64,000 nt of DNA from Azospirillum sp. RU38E (GCF_900188385.1 NZ_FZOI01000003.1:248001-312000), one strand, 5' to 3'. Shown: positions 34,585-43,566, counted from the stretch's first letter. Made by a program: numbers and translations. The notes: generated by a model not told the origin, from the sequence alone.

Positions 34585-37515
34585 GTGGACCTGCCGCTGA
34601 AAATACTGATCACCATTCTCATCCTCGCGTTTTGCGCGCTGATTGGCCGCCCCTCAGGGGGGGCAGAGGCACCCAGCGCAGTGGAGTTGCTGTTCAGCCG
34701 CCGGGCCGGGCAGGATTTGCGGCTTTATGGCCGCGATCTGTTCCGACAGGGTGCTGATTCGGCCACCCTGCCCCCCATGGGTGCCATCGCCGATGATTAC
34801 CGGCTGGGACCGGGCGATGAACTGGTCCTGCATCTGCGCGGACAGGTCAGCCGCAGCAGCCGTCATGTGATCGGCCAGGATGGGTTGCTGACGGTGGAGG
34901 ATCTCCGCCCCCTGCAGGCCGCTGGCCGCAGCCTGGGTGAACTGCGGCGGGAGGTGGAAGAGGCGGTTTCCGCCGCGCATCTGCAAACCCAGGCCTATCT
35001 TTCCATCGGCCGCACCCGCCAGATCGGCGTGCTGGTGCTGGGGGAGGTGGTGCGGCCGGGGCGCCAGCAGCTGAATGGTTTCGCCACCCCGCTGGATGCG
35101 CTGCTGGCGGCGGGCGGTATCGGCCCCCAGGGCAGCCTGCGCGCCATCCGGCTGTTGCGACCGGGGGAAGCCCCCTTGGTGCTGGACCTGTATGCCCTGC
35201 TGGAACAGGGGGACGGACCGGCAACCCAGGTGCTGGGCGATGGGGCGCGGCTGGTGGTGCCGCCGCTGGGGCACACCATCGCCGTGGCCGGGGCGGTGAA
35301 ACGGCCCGGCATCTATGAACTGTCCGCCGATGGCCCCCTGGATGGGGAAATGGCCCTGGCCCTGGCCGGCGGCCCGGTAAGACCGGGCGGGGACCGGACC
35401 GTGCTGCTGCGCTATGGCCGGGATGGGGTGGAGGAGGCACGGCCCCTGCCCGCCCCCGACATGGCGGCAATGCAGGATGGCGATCTGCTGCTGCACACGC
35501 CCGATGGCGGCACACGGGCGGGCAGCCTGTCCCTTTCCGGCCATGTGGAAACGCCGGGGGCCCGGCCCTTTGCCGCCCGTCTGGTTGATCTGATCGACCG
35601 GCACGACCTGCCGTCCGATCTCTATCAACCGCTGGCCGTGCTGCTGCGGCGCAACCGGGCCGGCGGTGCGGCAGAGATGCGGGCGGTCGATCTGGGGGAA
35701 ATGCTGGCCGGGCGCAGCGACATTCCCAGCCAGGATGGGGATGAGCTGGTGCTGCTGGGGGCAGCTGATATCGCCTTTTTACGCTCCCGCGCGGTGCTGT
35801 CGCAATTCACCGCCGGTGCCGCAGCACAGCGGGATGATTGCCCGGGCCTGCGCAGCCTCTCTGCTGCACTGACCGCCGACCCGGCGGGCCCGTTGGCCGC
35901 CGGCCCCCTGGCGCTGGCCGCGCGGGAGATGGCGGGGCCTGATCTGCCCTGCCCGCCCCTGTTCCAGGATCAGCCGGACCTGTTGCCATTTTTGTTGAGC
36001 CAATCGGCCTTTCTGCGTCAGGGCGCCCTGCGTCCCGGCCCCTATCCGATCCTGCCTGGCACAAAACTGAACCTGATTGCCCCCCTTGCCGGCGCCGCCA
36101 TGGCTGATGATCGCCGCCTGCAGCCGGGGGAGGTGGTGGATATCGGGGGCGATGGGGTGTCACTCTCCGGGGCCGTGCGCCAGCCGGGGCTGCGCCCCCT
36201 GGCCAATGCCGCCACGCTGGCCAGCCTGTTGGGCGATGGCGCGCCATTGCGCGGAGATGCCTATGGGCTGGTGGCGATACTGGATCGTTTCGATAGCGTG
36301 ACTATCGCCCGGCAAATTCAGCTTTTCGCCCCGACGGACGTGGTGGCGGGGCGGTTCGACCTACGGCTGCGCGATGGTGACCGCATCACCATCCTGGCCC
36401 GCGATCAGGTACGGCTGGCCTTTCCCACCCCAGAGCTTGAGACTGTTCCGGCTACGGAACAAAAACCCGCGCCGCCAAAGGGAACACCGGCAGCCGCCCC
36501 CCTCCCCACCGATATCCGCAGCCTGCTCGCCGAGCGGATCATTGGCGTCCGCGGCGGCGTGGTGATGCCGGGTGACTATCCGGTGGCCGGTCCTGTCCCG
36601 CTGGCCAGCCTGCTGCGCGCTGCCGGGGGCCTGCGCAACGAAGCGGACCCGCACCGGGTGGAACTGGTGCCAATGCCGGGGTCGGAGGCGCCGACCTCGC
36701 TGCTGACCGGAGGTGTCGGCGCTGACCGGCCCATCCGCCCCGGCGAAGCGGTGCGGGTTGCTCTGCAACGCCGCCCGGCGGAGACCCGGGCAGTGATGGT
36801 GGCAGGCGAAGTGATGGAACCGGGCGGTTTTGATCTGGCACCGGGTGAGAAACTGTCCAGCCTGCTGGCGCGGGCCGGTGGCCTGACGCACCATGCCTAT
36901 CCGGCCGGCGCCATCTTCACCCGCGAAAGCGCCAAGCTGGCGGAGGAGGAAGGGTTGCGCCGGGCTGCACGGGAAATGGACCGGGAACTGGCACAGATGC
37001 TGGGCGGCAAGAACCCACCCGATCCGCAGCGCGTGGCGCTGGCCCGCCAGTTGGCGGATGAACTGCGCAGCACCAGCGGCCTGGGCCGCATCACCGTGCA
37101 GCTGGATCCGGAAATCCTGGCCAGCCGGCCGGAACTGGATATCACCTTGCAGGCGGGCGACCGCATCTACATCCCCAAACGCCCGGCCACCGTGACCGTT
37201 GCCGGGGAGGTGCTGGCCCCGGCCAGCCTGCTGTTCGACCCCCAAAAACAGGCGGAGGATTACCTGCGGGAAGCGGGCGGCCTGACCCGCTTTGCCGATG
37301 ATGACCGGATTTTCCTGATCCATCCCGATGGCAGCGCGGAACCGCTGAGCCAGCCGCGCGGCCGGCATGGCCGGGTGGCGGTGACGCCGGGGGCCATGCT
37401 GGTGGTGCCGCGCGACGCCGAACCGCTGGAGATCCTGCCCCTGGCGCAGAGCATCACCACCATCCTGAGCCAAATTGCCTTCAGTGCGGCCGCCATCGCC
37501 AATATCAGCGATTGA
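34585..37515 (+). CDS. Large polysaccharide export (OPX/Wza-like) protein with many SLBB domains
   Basis: 976 residues from a GTG, much longer than Wza (about 380). A signal peptide (LPLKILITILILAFCALIG...GGAEA) without a lipobox cysteine is followed by a Poly_export domain (about 70-150, DDYRLGPGDELVLHLRGQVS) and several SLBB-type beta-grasp domains, seen as repeated V-x-G-x-V-x-x-P-G units (about 150, 230, 315, 520, 655, 735 and 875). It would form or line the outer-membrane or periplasmic export channel. The downstream glycosyltransferase starts after 1 base. An inverted repeat covers its upstream region. Confidence 0.85.
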   Translation: MDLPLKILITILILAFCALIGRPSGGAEAPSAVELLFSRRAGQDLRLYGRDLFRQGADSATLPPMGAIADDYRLGPGDELVLHLRGQVSRSSRHVIGQDGLLTVEDLRPLQAAGRSLGELRREVEEAVSAAHLQTQAYLSIGRTRQIGVLVLGEVVRPGRQQLNGFATPLDALLAAGGIGPQGSLRAIRLLRPGEAPLVLDLYALLEQGDGPATQVLGDGARLVVPPLGHTIAVAGAVKRPGIYELSADGPLDGEMALALAGGPVRPGGDRTVLLRYGRDGVEEARPLPAPDMAAMQDGDLLLHTPDGGTRAGSLSLSGHVETPGARPFAARLVDLIDRHDLPSDLYQPLAVLLRRNRAGGAAEMRAVDLGEMLAGRSDIPSQDGDELVLLGAADIAFLRSRAVLSQFTAGAAAQRDDCPGLRSLSAALTADPAGPLAAGPLALAAREMAGPDLPCPPLFQDQPDLLPFLLSQSAFLRQGALRPGPYPILPGTKLNLIAPLAGAAMADDRRLQPGEVVDIGGDGVSLSGAVRQPGLRPLANAATLASLLGDGAPLRGDAYGLVAILDRFDSVTIARQIQLFAPTDVVAGRFDLRLRDGDRITILARDQVRLAFPTPELETVPATEQKPAPPKGTPAAAPLPTDIRSLLAERIIGVRGGVVMPGDYPVAGPVPLASLLRAAGGLRNEADPHRVELVPMPGSEAPTSLLTGGVGADRPIRPGEAVRVALQRRPAETRAVMVAGEVMEPGGFDLAPGEKLSSLLARAGGLTHHAYPAGAIFTRESAKLAEEEGLRRAAREMDRELAQMLGGKNPPDPQRVALARQLADELRSTSGLGRITVQLDPEILASRPELDITLQAGDRIYIPKRPATVTVAGEVLAPASLLFDPQKQAEDYLREAGGLTRFADDDRIFLIHPDGSAEPLSQPRGRHGRVAVTPGAMLVVPRDAEPLEILPLAQSITTILSQIAFSAAAIANISD

Positions 37516-37516
37516 G

Positions 37517-38287
37517 ATGGACACCCCCGCGCTCAGCATCATCACCGTGGTGCGCCAGGATCGCGCCGGGCTGGCGGCCACACGCGCCAGCCTGGGCGCA
37601 GTGCCCGCCGCGGTGGAATGGCTGGTGGCCGATGGTAGCTCCACCGACGACACGCTGGCCGCCCTGAACGGCCCTGGCCCCCAACCTGACTGGCTGGACA
37701 GCCAGGCCGATGGCGGGCCGTTTGGCGGCATGGATCGCGCGCTGGCACAGGCCAGGGGTGAGTTCGTTCTGTTCCTCAATGCCGGTGACCGGCTGGCCGA
37801 TCCGACCATGCTGTCAACCCTGCTGGCACTGACCCAGGCCAGGGATGCGGCGGACCTGATCTATGGCGATGCGGCGGAGGATCCGGGCGATGGCCTCATC
37901 CGGCGTAAACCGGCCCGTCACTGGCGCTGGGCCTTCTACGGAATGCCAGCGCACCATTGCGCCATCCTCTATCGTCGGCAGCTGTTGGCCGGTTTGCGTT
38001 TCCATTGTGGCTATCGCATCGCGGGGGATTATGCGGTGACCGTGCAGGCCCTTGCCCGCACCACGGCCATCTGTCGGATTCCCCTGCTGATTGCCTGCTT
38101 CGCCCCTGGCGGCCTGTCACGCCGGCAGGCTGCCAGGGGAAGAGATGAACAGCATCACATCAGAATGTACTATTTAAAGCTGTCGCCCAGCCTCTCCCTT
38201 GCCCTCAAACTGCTACAAAGTGTCGCAGCCATCCTGCGAAAATACATACCAAAGACATACGCCTTGATGCGATTTCGTCGCCATTGA
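37517..38287 (+). CDS. Family 2 glycosyltransferase (WcaE/colanic-acid type)
   Basis: 256 residues from ATG 37517, one base after the export-gene stop, so translation is probably coupled. GT-A features: LSIITVVRQDRAGL, VADGSSTDD, DSQADGGPFGGMDRALAQARG and FLNAGDRLAD, where the NAGD stretch holds the metal-binding position usually written DxD. It would add a sugar to a lipid-linked repeat unit. Only weakly hydrophobic, so cytoplasmic or membrane-associated. The sugar is not predictable. Confidence 0.85.
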   Translation: MDTPALSIITVVRQDRAGLAATRASLGAVPAAVEWLVADGSSTDDTLAALNGPGPQPDWLDSQADGGPFGGMDRALAQARGEFVLFLNAGDRLADPTMLSTLLALTQARDAADLIYGDAAEDPGDGLIRRKPARHWRWAFYGMPAHHCAILYRRQLLAGLRFHCGYRIAGDYAVTVQALARTTAICRIPLLIACFAPGGLSRRQAARGRDEQHHIRMYYLKLSPSLSLALKLLQSVAAILRKYIPKTYALMRFRRH

Positions 38288-38434
38288 TCCGATATATCCC
38301 CTCCGCCAAAAGGCCGTTAATTCGCCATTTACATGGACTTAGGAGGTATCCGCACAGGAAAATTCCCTTGAAAGTAAACAATTTTAGTCAAACTTGTGCA
38401 CACTAATCTAGACGCACTATGCAACCTGTCGTAT

Positions 38435-38473
38435 TTGACGCTGGCGCGCACATCTATATACCTAAGGATAGGT
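38435..38473 (+). promoter_or_regulatory. Promoter and possible operator of the XRE regulator
   Basis: TTGACG (38435-38440), 16 bases, TATACC (38457-38462). A small inverted repeat ACCTA-AGGA-TAGGT (38460-38473) covers the end of the -10 and the expected start, a natural place for autorepression. The upstream gap from 38288 is AT-rich for this genome and shows no ORF. Confidence 0.55.
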
Positions 38474-38491
38474 TTTTGAATGGAGTGCGTG

Positions 38492-38965
38492 ATGCTTGAG
38501 AAAAAGCTGGCGACCAGGAACGGGCTGGCTCAGCCCTACTCTCTCTCCAAGCGTGGAGAGGGGCCAAACCCGATTGATATCCATGTGGGTCAGCGTTTGC
38601 GCCTGCGCCGCACCCTCCTTGGTCTCAGCCAGGAAACTCTTGGCGAATCCGTCGGCATTACTTTTCAGCAGCTGCAGAAGTATGAGCGTGGCGCCAACCG
38701 CATCAGCGCCAGCCGCCTGTTCAACCTCAGCCAGGTGCTGGGCGTACCGGTGACCTTCTTCTTCGACGATCTGCCGGTGCAGGATGTCGAGGCCACGGTT
38801 GAAGAGCCCAGCGAGACGCAGGAATTCGAATCCATGGCCCGGCGCGAAACGCTGGAACTGGTGCGTGCCTATTATCGCATTCCGGAAGAGATGGTGCGCC
38901 GCCGTACCTTCGAACTGGTCAAGGCACTGGCCGGCGACACCAACGAATCCAGCAAGGACGCCTGA
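38492..38965 (+). CDS. XRE-family transcriptional regulator, PraR-like
   Basis: 157 residues from ATG 38492 (GGAG 7 bases upstream). It contains PNPIDIHVGQRLRLRRTLLG, QETLGESVGITFQQLQKYE (the helix-turn-helix) and RISASRLFNLSQVLGVPV. This order is that of rhizobial PraR, which in Rhizobium controls surface-polysaccharide and biofilm genes. The C-terminal helix (ELVRAYYRIPEEMVRRRTFE) is also family-like. It lies in the middle of a polysaccharide locus and its 3' end overlaps the convergent glycosyltransferase gene by 94 bases. Target genes are inferred only. Confidence 0.85.
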   Translation: MLEKKLATRNGLAQPYSLSKRGEGPNPIDIHVGQRLRLRRTLLGLSQETLGESVGITFQQLQKYERGANRISASRLFNLSQVLGVPVTFFFDDLPVQDVEATVEEPSETQEFESMARRETLELVRAYYRIPEEMVRRRTFELVKALAGDTNESSKDA

Positions 38966-39837
38966 GCCATCGGCAGGCGCGCGGGCGGCGGCGCTGTGCG
39001 CCGCGCCCGCAGCCAATCCCGCTTCAGGCTGATGGACCAGTAGTAAAAGGCCCGGGCCGCTGCATGGTGCAGGCCCGGCGCCCCATCCAGAAATCCCAGA
39101 TACAGCACGTAAGAGTGCAGGAACGCCCAGAGCGGGCGGCCCGGCAGCCGGGCGACCAGCCATTTGGCAAGACGGCGCCAGCCCTTCTCGCCGGCCAGCC
39201 GGCAGTTTTCGCCCGCCCCCGCCACTTCCAACGCCGCTTCCCAATCGGAATAGCGGTTGTGACGGTCGAACCAGGCAAAGAGCGGCTTCTCATCGGCATG
39301 GATCATCGCCGTTGCCAACTGGCCCACCGGCCCCTGCAATTCGGGCTGATAATGCCCCTCCACCTCCCACATTGCGGCGATCTGCAAATCATCACAGACC
39401 GGAAAGCGGGCACGGTGGCGATGCAGCAAGGCCATTTTGCGGTAAGGGCTGCCATGGCGCAGCACCCGCCCCAGCCAGACCGGCCGGCTGTCGATAAAAA
39501 ACGCGGCCTCCTGGCGAGGCTGCGCCATCAGGGCGGCGATTTCCGCCACCAACGCTTGGGGCAACCGTTCATCGGCATCAACAAACAGCACCCAATCATT
39601 GGCCAGCCCCGGCCATTCCAGCGACCATTGCTTTTTCTTCGGATAGCGGCCGTTCCAGCGGAAGGGCACAATGTCCGCCCCCACTTCCACCGCGATGCTG
39701 GCGGTATCGTCACTGCTGTGGCTGTCAACCACCAGCAATTGGGCAAAATCCCCCAGACAGCGCAGGCACTCGGCGATATTCGCCGCTTCATTGCGGGTCA
39801 TCACCACCACGGAAACCGGGATCGGATATAAGGACAT
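38872..39837 (-). CDS. Family 2 glycosyltransferase (WaaE/KdtX type)
   Basis: 321 residues from ATG 39837 (MSLYPIPVSVVVMTRNE). GT-A features: VVDSHSSDDT, PKKKQWSLEWPGLANDWVL and the metal-binding VDADERLP. The WaaE/KdtX group usually adds glucose or related sugars to LPS core or polysaccharides. The last about 40 residues, after WSISLKRDWLRAR, are low in family similarity and are encoded across the 3' end of the opposing regulator gene. It starts 4 bases after the Wzz-like gene, as the third gene of a minus-strand operon. Confidence 0.85.
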   Translation of the reverse strand: MSLYPIPVSVVVMTRNEAANIAECLRCLGDFAQLLVVDSHSSDDTASIAVEVGADIVPFRWNGRYPKKKQWSLEWPGLANDWVLFVDADERLPQALVAEIAALMAQPRQEAAFFIDSRPVWLGRVLRHGSPYRKMALLHRHRARFPVCDDLQIAAMWEVEGHYQPELQGPVGQLATAMIHADEKPLFAWFDRHNRYSDWEAALEVAGAGENCRLAGEKGWRRLAKWLVARLPGRPLWAFLHSYVLYLGFLDGAPGLHHAAARAFYYWSISLKRDWLRARRTAPPPARLPMAQASLLDSLVSPASALTSSKVRRRTISSGMR

Positions 39838-39841
39838 CCCC

Positions 39842-40780
39842 CTACCCCCGCCGCCAGCCATGATAGGCACCAATGCCGAACAGGGCGAGGAACAGCCCGC
39901 CCACCGCCCCGGCCGGAACCAGCAGAATGGGGTTGGGCCAGTCGGCGAGGCTGAGGGAAGATGGCGCCTCCAGCGCATCGGCGGCATAGGGCAGCCCGAC
40001 ATCCAGCATCAGCAGCAGCCGTTCCTGTTCCCCCAGCAGGGCGGACAGCGCCCGATAATTCTCCATATTGGAGAGACCTTCAAGGCGGCGGCCGACATGG
40101 CCCATTTCCGCCTTCACCCGGCGCACCGCCTCTTCCCGCAAATGCGCCTCTGTCGCCGCATGTAGCCGGGTCAGCAGCAGCATGGCGAAATCCCGCTTCT
40201 CATGACGGTAGACCAGCCGGCGCAGCGGCCCGCCTGAAACGGATTCAATGGCAAGCTGGCGTTTAAGATGGCGGGCAAGATCGGCTGCATCCGGCGGCGC
40301 CCATGTCTGATGGCCGGCCAGCCAGCGCAAACCCCGCCCAAACCGGGCGATCAGCCCGGTCGGCGGGCGCCACTGCCCCGCCTCCTCATCCCAGGCGGTG
40401 CGGAAAATCTCCCGCATGATCGCCGGATCGCCCACCAGCTTCTCCGCCACCGGCACCGACGTCAGCAAGGCCAGATAGCGGGCGAAATCCGACACCAGCT
40501 CATCCGCCGTGCCCTGCTCCGCAATGTTCCGGCCGGCGGCCGGGGTGAGCGCGGGGGTGCGGGGGCCCATGGCGGCCGGCCCGCTGCGCCCAGTGGGCCC
40601 CACCACCATGGTGGTGGTGAATTGCGGCGGCACCACATGCAGCGCCAGGGACATCAGCGCGGCACCGGAAAGGGTGGCCAGCAGCAGCCAGCGCCACGCC
40701 CGCCCCAACGCCAGCAGCAATGGCGCCAGCCCAGGGGCTGAAACGGAAAAGTCGATTGGGGCGGCGATACTGTCCGGCAC
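39842..40780 (-). CDS. Wzz/PCP-type polysaccharide chain-length determinant (no kinase domain)
   Basis: 312 residues with a membrane helix near each end (about 25-48 and 285-305) and a periplasmic helical region between, the layout of polysaccharide co-polymerases. The last helix is preceded by DWPNPILLVPAGAVGG, like the Pro-rich Wzz motif. No Walker motifs or tyrosine cluster follow, so it is not a Wzc-type kinase. The middle of a three-gene operon, 25 bases after the Wzy-like gene and 4 bases before a glycosyltransferase. Expected to set chain length together with the OPX protein. Confidence 0.78.
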   Translation of the reverse strand: MPDSIAAPIDFSVSAPGLAPLLLALGRAWRWLLLATLSGAALMSLALHVVPPQFTTTMVVGPTGRSGPAAMGPRTPALTPAAGRNIAEQGTADELVSDFARYLALLTSVPVAEKLVGDPAIMREIFRTAWDEEAGQWRPPTGLIARFGRGLRWLAGHQTWAPPDAADLARHLKRQLAIESVSGGPLRRLVYRHEKRDFAMLLLTRLHAATEAHLREEAVRRVKAEMGHVGRRLEGLSNMENYRALSALLGEQERLLLMLDVGLPYAADALEAPSSLSLADWPNPILLVPAGAVGGLFLALFGIGAYHGWRRG

Positions 40781-40805
40781 GGCGGCTGACTACTCTTTTC
40801 ATCAC

Positions 40806-42068
40806 CTATACCAAGAGAGTGTATGTCATTTTCTCCCTTGTAAAGGGTGATTCTGGCATAGACACGACCAGAGAGAGGATGAGGCTGAAGCAGATATATT
40901 TAAAACTTGTATGCAGAAAACAGCCGATCAGCAGAGGGGGGGCCGCCGCCAGGAACAGCATGGGCAGCACGATCGCCTGCCGCGCTACATGTCCCGCAAG
41001 AGTGCCAACGTAAAGCGCCATCCCCACCAGCCCCAGCAGCCCAACCTTCAACAGAAAATAGCTGAGCGCGCTATGGGTGTAGGAGACACGCCAGTAGCCG
41101 ACAGCCGGATTGGCGACCAACGCCCCCCAACCATCACCGACCAGGAAGGCCAGCGGATCGCGCCCCACCTGATCCAGCACCGCCAGCACCTCCCCCACCC
41201 GGTTGTTGAGGCCGACCGACTCGGTCTTGGCCGCCACCAGCCCAGCCACACCGACCAGCGGCACCCCGGCCGCGACCACCAGCACCACCAGCCCGCCGCC
41301 CAGCAACAGGGCAAACAGCGGGCGGCGGGCCAGCACCCGCCACAGGCCCAGCAGGATGGCCAGCAGCGACAGGCCCAGTGCGGCGCGGTGAATGGTGGCC
41401 GCCAGCGCCAGCAGACAGGCCAGCCCGCCCAGCCCGTAAAGCAGCGGCAGGCTCAGCCGCCAAAGCCGCGCCGCGTCACCGCCCGGCCGTGACACGGCCC
41501 GCAGGCAGAGCCAGACACCGGCGAAGGGGACCAGGGCGCTGTTCAGCAGATACTCCTTACCCTCCCCTAACGACGTGCTGCCCAGCGCCGACAGGGCCAT
41601 CCCCGCCCCCACCCACCAGCGCAGGGCCAGCGCGCAGCCGGCCCAACCGGCGCAATCCACCATCCGGGTGAACTGCGCCGGGGAGAGGCGGGACAGGCCC
41701 GGCGCCAGCAGCACGGGCAGCGACAAAAACAGGAAGGGCAGGACATCCCGCACCATGTCGGTGATGCCCCAGCCATTCCACAGGCCCCGAATCATCCCCA
41801 GCCAGAGCAGGGCCATCAGCACCAGCGAAGCCATGCGAAAGGCCAGTCCAGGGCCGGGTCGGCGGCTGAACAGGGAGAGGCCGCTGGCCAGCAGCAGCGG
41901 CCCGCGCCAGCCGATAAACAGGATCAGCCCGGCAAAGATCAACATTTCCTGCAAGCGCAGGCCGGGCGGGGCCGGGGCGCTGGCCGCGCCATAGAGCAGG
42001 ATGGCCGCCGCCAGCGCCCCCGCACGCCATCCACCCACTGCCTTCAAGCCGATATCCATGTCTGACAT
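40806..42068 (-). CDS. O-antigen ligase/polymerase (Wzy/WaaL-like) membrane protein
   Basis: 420 residues with about ten or more hydrophobic segments and a larger periplasmic loop (about 275-330, LVAAKTESVGLNNRVGEVLA to YWRVSYTHSALSYFLLK). The N-R-x-x-x-x region followed by H-S-x-x is characteristic of the Wzy_C/O-antigen-ligase group. It would polymerise or ligate the polysaccharide. Start ATG 42068 is chosen because it precedes the first helix; ATG 42059 is equally possible. First gene of the minus-strand operon, divergent from the deacylase gene. Confidence 0.78.
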   Translation of the reverse strand: MSDMDIGLKAVGGWRAGALAAAILLYGAASAPAPPGLRLQEMLIFAGLILFIGWRGPLLLASGLSLFSRRPGPGLAFRMASLVLMALLWLGMIRGLWNGWGITDMVRDVLPFLFLSLPVLLAPGLSRLSPAQFTRMVDCAGWAGCALALRWWVGAGMALSALGSTSLGEGKEYLLNSALVPFAGVWLCLRAVSRPGGDAARLWRLSLPLLYGLGGLACLLALAATIHRAALGLSLLAILLGLWRVLARRPLFALLLGGGLVVLVVAAGVPLVGVAGLVAAKTESVGLNNRVGEVLAVLDQVGRDPLAFLVGDGWGALVANPAVGYWRVSYTHSALSYFLLKVGLLGLVGMALYVGTLAGHVARQAIVLPMLFLAAAPPLLIGCFLHTSFKYICFSLILSLVVSMPESPFTREKMTYTLLV

Positions 42069-42153
42069 GCAACCAAAACAAACCATGCCATGAAGCTGCC
42101 GGACTGCAAAGGTGAATGGACAATCGGCCGGGCTTGAGGCCAAATCCGGGACC

Positions 42154-43296
42154 ATGACACACGCCATCGACACCATCACCCTGCCGCATGGTCGCCCCGG
42201 CACCAGCCGCACGGTCCGCATCCACCGTTTCGGCCAACCGGGCGCGCGGCCCAAGGCCTATATCCAGGCGGGGCTCCATGCCGGCGAACTGCCGGGAATG
42301 CTGGTGGCGCAGCTGCTGGTGCAGCAGCTGGCCGAACTGGATGCCGTCGGCGCTGTAACGGGGGAAATTGTGCTGGTGCCCATGGCCAACCCAATCGGGC
42401 TGGACCAGATGCTGCTGGGTACGCATCTGGGCCGATTCGATCTGGCTGCCGGGGTAAATTTCAATCGCAGCTTCGCCGATCTGTGGGAACCAGTGGCCCA
42501 GGCCCTGCGTGATGGCCGCATCGGCCCGCTGGGGCCGGATGCTGAAAGCAACCGGCGGCTGATCCAACAGGCCCTGGCCGATGCCGCCCAAGCCCTGACC
42601 CCACGAACGGAGGCCGACGCCCTGCGCCGCCTGCTGCTGCTGAACGCGGTCGATGCCGATCTGATGCTCGATCTGCATTGCGACAGCGAAGCGGCCATGC
42701 ATCTCTATACCACCCCGGCCTGCTGGCCCGATTTTGCCGATCTGGCCGCCCGGCTGGGCTGTCTGGCCGCCCTGCTGGCGGAAAGTTCGGGTGGGGAGCC
42801 GTTTGACGAGGCCTGTTCCACCCCCTGGGACCGGCTGCGCGCCCTGTTCGACACACCGGAAACCCCCATCCCCGTCGGCTGCCACGCCACCACGGTGGAA
42901 TTGCGCGGTGAAAGCGATGTGGATGATGGGCTGGCCGCACATGATTCCGTCGCCATCATGGGCCATCTGGCCTGGCGCGGGGTGCTGAACCTGCCCGCAT
43001 CGGCGATGGAGCCGGACCTTGCCCTTGCCACCCCGCTGGCCGCCGTGGACCGGGTGCGCGCACCGGTGGGGGGCGTGGCGCTTTATCATGTGGCGCTGGG
43101 GGATCAGGTGACAGCCGGCCAGCATGTGGCCACGGTGATGGACCCGGCCACGGGTGAACGCCATCTCTGCCATGCCGACACCGATGGCCCCGTCTGGTCC
43201 CGCCGGCAATGCCGCTATGTCGGGCCGGGGGATATTCTGCTTTCCATCGCCGGGCGGGAGGTACTGGTTACAGAAGGCAATCTGCTGACGGCATGA
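42154..43296 (+). CDS. Succinylglutamate desuccinylase/aspartoacylase-family zinc hydrolase
   Basis: 380 residues. M14-like deacylase fold: zinc ligands in AGLHAGELPG (H-x-x-E) and the later LDLHCDSEA histidine; the C-terminal beta domain has APVGGVALYHVALGDQVTAG, like AstE/AspA relatives. This group removes acyl groups from amino acids or peptides; the exact substrate cannot be told. Start at 42154; an in-frame ATG 14 codons upstream lacks support. A clear terminator follows at 43411. Confidence 0.82.
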   Translation: MTHAIDTITLPHGRPGTSRTVRIHRFGQPGARPKAYIQAGLHAGELPGMLVAQLLVQQLAELDAVGAVTGEIVLVPMANPIGLDQMLLGTHLGRFDLAAGVNFNRSFADLWEPVAQALRDGRIGPLGPDAESNRRLIQQALADAAQALTPRTEADALRRLLLLNAVDADLMLDLHCDSEAAMHLYTTPACWPDFADLAARLGCLAALLAESSGGEPFDEACSTPWDRLRALFDTPETPIPVGCHATTVELRGESDVDDGLAAHDSVAIMGHLAWRGVLNLPASAMEPDLALATPLAAVDRVRAPVGGVALYHVALGDQVTAGQHVATVMDPATGERHLCHADTDGPVWSRRQCRYVGPGDILLSIAGREVLVTEGNLLTA

Positions 43297-43300
43297 AGAA

Positions 43301-43376
43301 GGTGCCGATCATGGCACCCGTGATGAGGGTCGACAATCCACGTTCCCCTGATCCCCACCTTTGGTGCGGATCAGGG
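43301..43376 (+). other. Two hairpins in the 3' untranslated region of the deacylase gene
   Basis: GGTGCC/GGCACC (43301-43318) begins 4 bases after the stop; a longer one (43347-43375) pairs CCTGATCC+CACC with GGTG+GGATCAGG around TTT. Neither has a U-tract. They precede the real terminator by 35 bases. Confidence 0.5.
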
Positions 43377-43410
43377 CTCAGCCCCGCTCAGCATCCGCAA
43401 AGATGTGGAT

Positions 43411-43438
43411 AAGGCCGGCGGATCACCCCGCCGGCCTT
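43411..43438 (+). terminator. Terminator after the deacylase gene
   Basis: AAGGCCGGCGG (43411-43421) pairs with CCGCCGGCCTT (43428-43438), 11-bp stem, 6-base loop, followed by TATTCATC. Adequate rho-independent terminator on the plus strand; it may also serve the minus-strand purF unit. Confidence 0.7.
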
Positions 43439-43460
43439 TATTCATCCCAGGCGCCGCAAC

Positions 43461-43482
43461 CGTTCAGCCAATTGGCTGAACG
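43461..43482. promoter_or_regulatory. 22-bp perfect palindrome downstream of purF
   Basis: CGTTCAGCCA joined to ATTGGCTGAACG reads the same on both strands with no spacer. Gapless palindromes of this length are typical of dimeric DNA-binding sites rather than RNA hairpins. Its position between two convergent gene ends gives no clear target. Confidence 0.45.
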
Positions 43483-43562
43483 TTCAGTCCTGGCGGGAAG
43501 AGGTCTCTATACCAGGCCGACAGCAGCAGAACCGACAAAGCCAGCAAGCTGCGCAGCCTCAT
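43464..43562 (-). CDS. Possible small membrane peptide downstream of purF (32 aa)
   Basis: ATG at 43562, 4 bases after the purF stop, encodes MRLRSLLALSVLLLSAWYRD and 12 more residues: basic start plus one hydrophobic helix. The stop falls inside the 22-bp palindrome. GGGG 7-10 bases upstream could be a weak ribosome site. It could equally be chance. Confidence 0.3.
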   Translation of the reverse strand: MRLRSLLALSVLLLSAWYRDLFPPGLNVQPIG

Positions 43563-43566
43563 CCTT

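Noticed and set aside
43301-43376. Possible third copy of the structured repeat after the deacylase gene.
   Set aside because: It has two hairpins, one with a GATCAT core like H1, but lacks the CCCTCA-TCGCCGG linker, the TTGGCT linker and the AGTC-loop hairpin.
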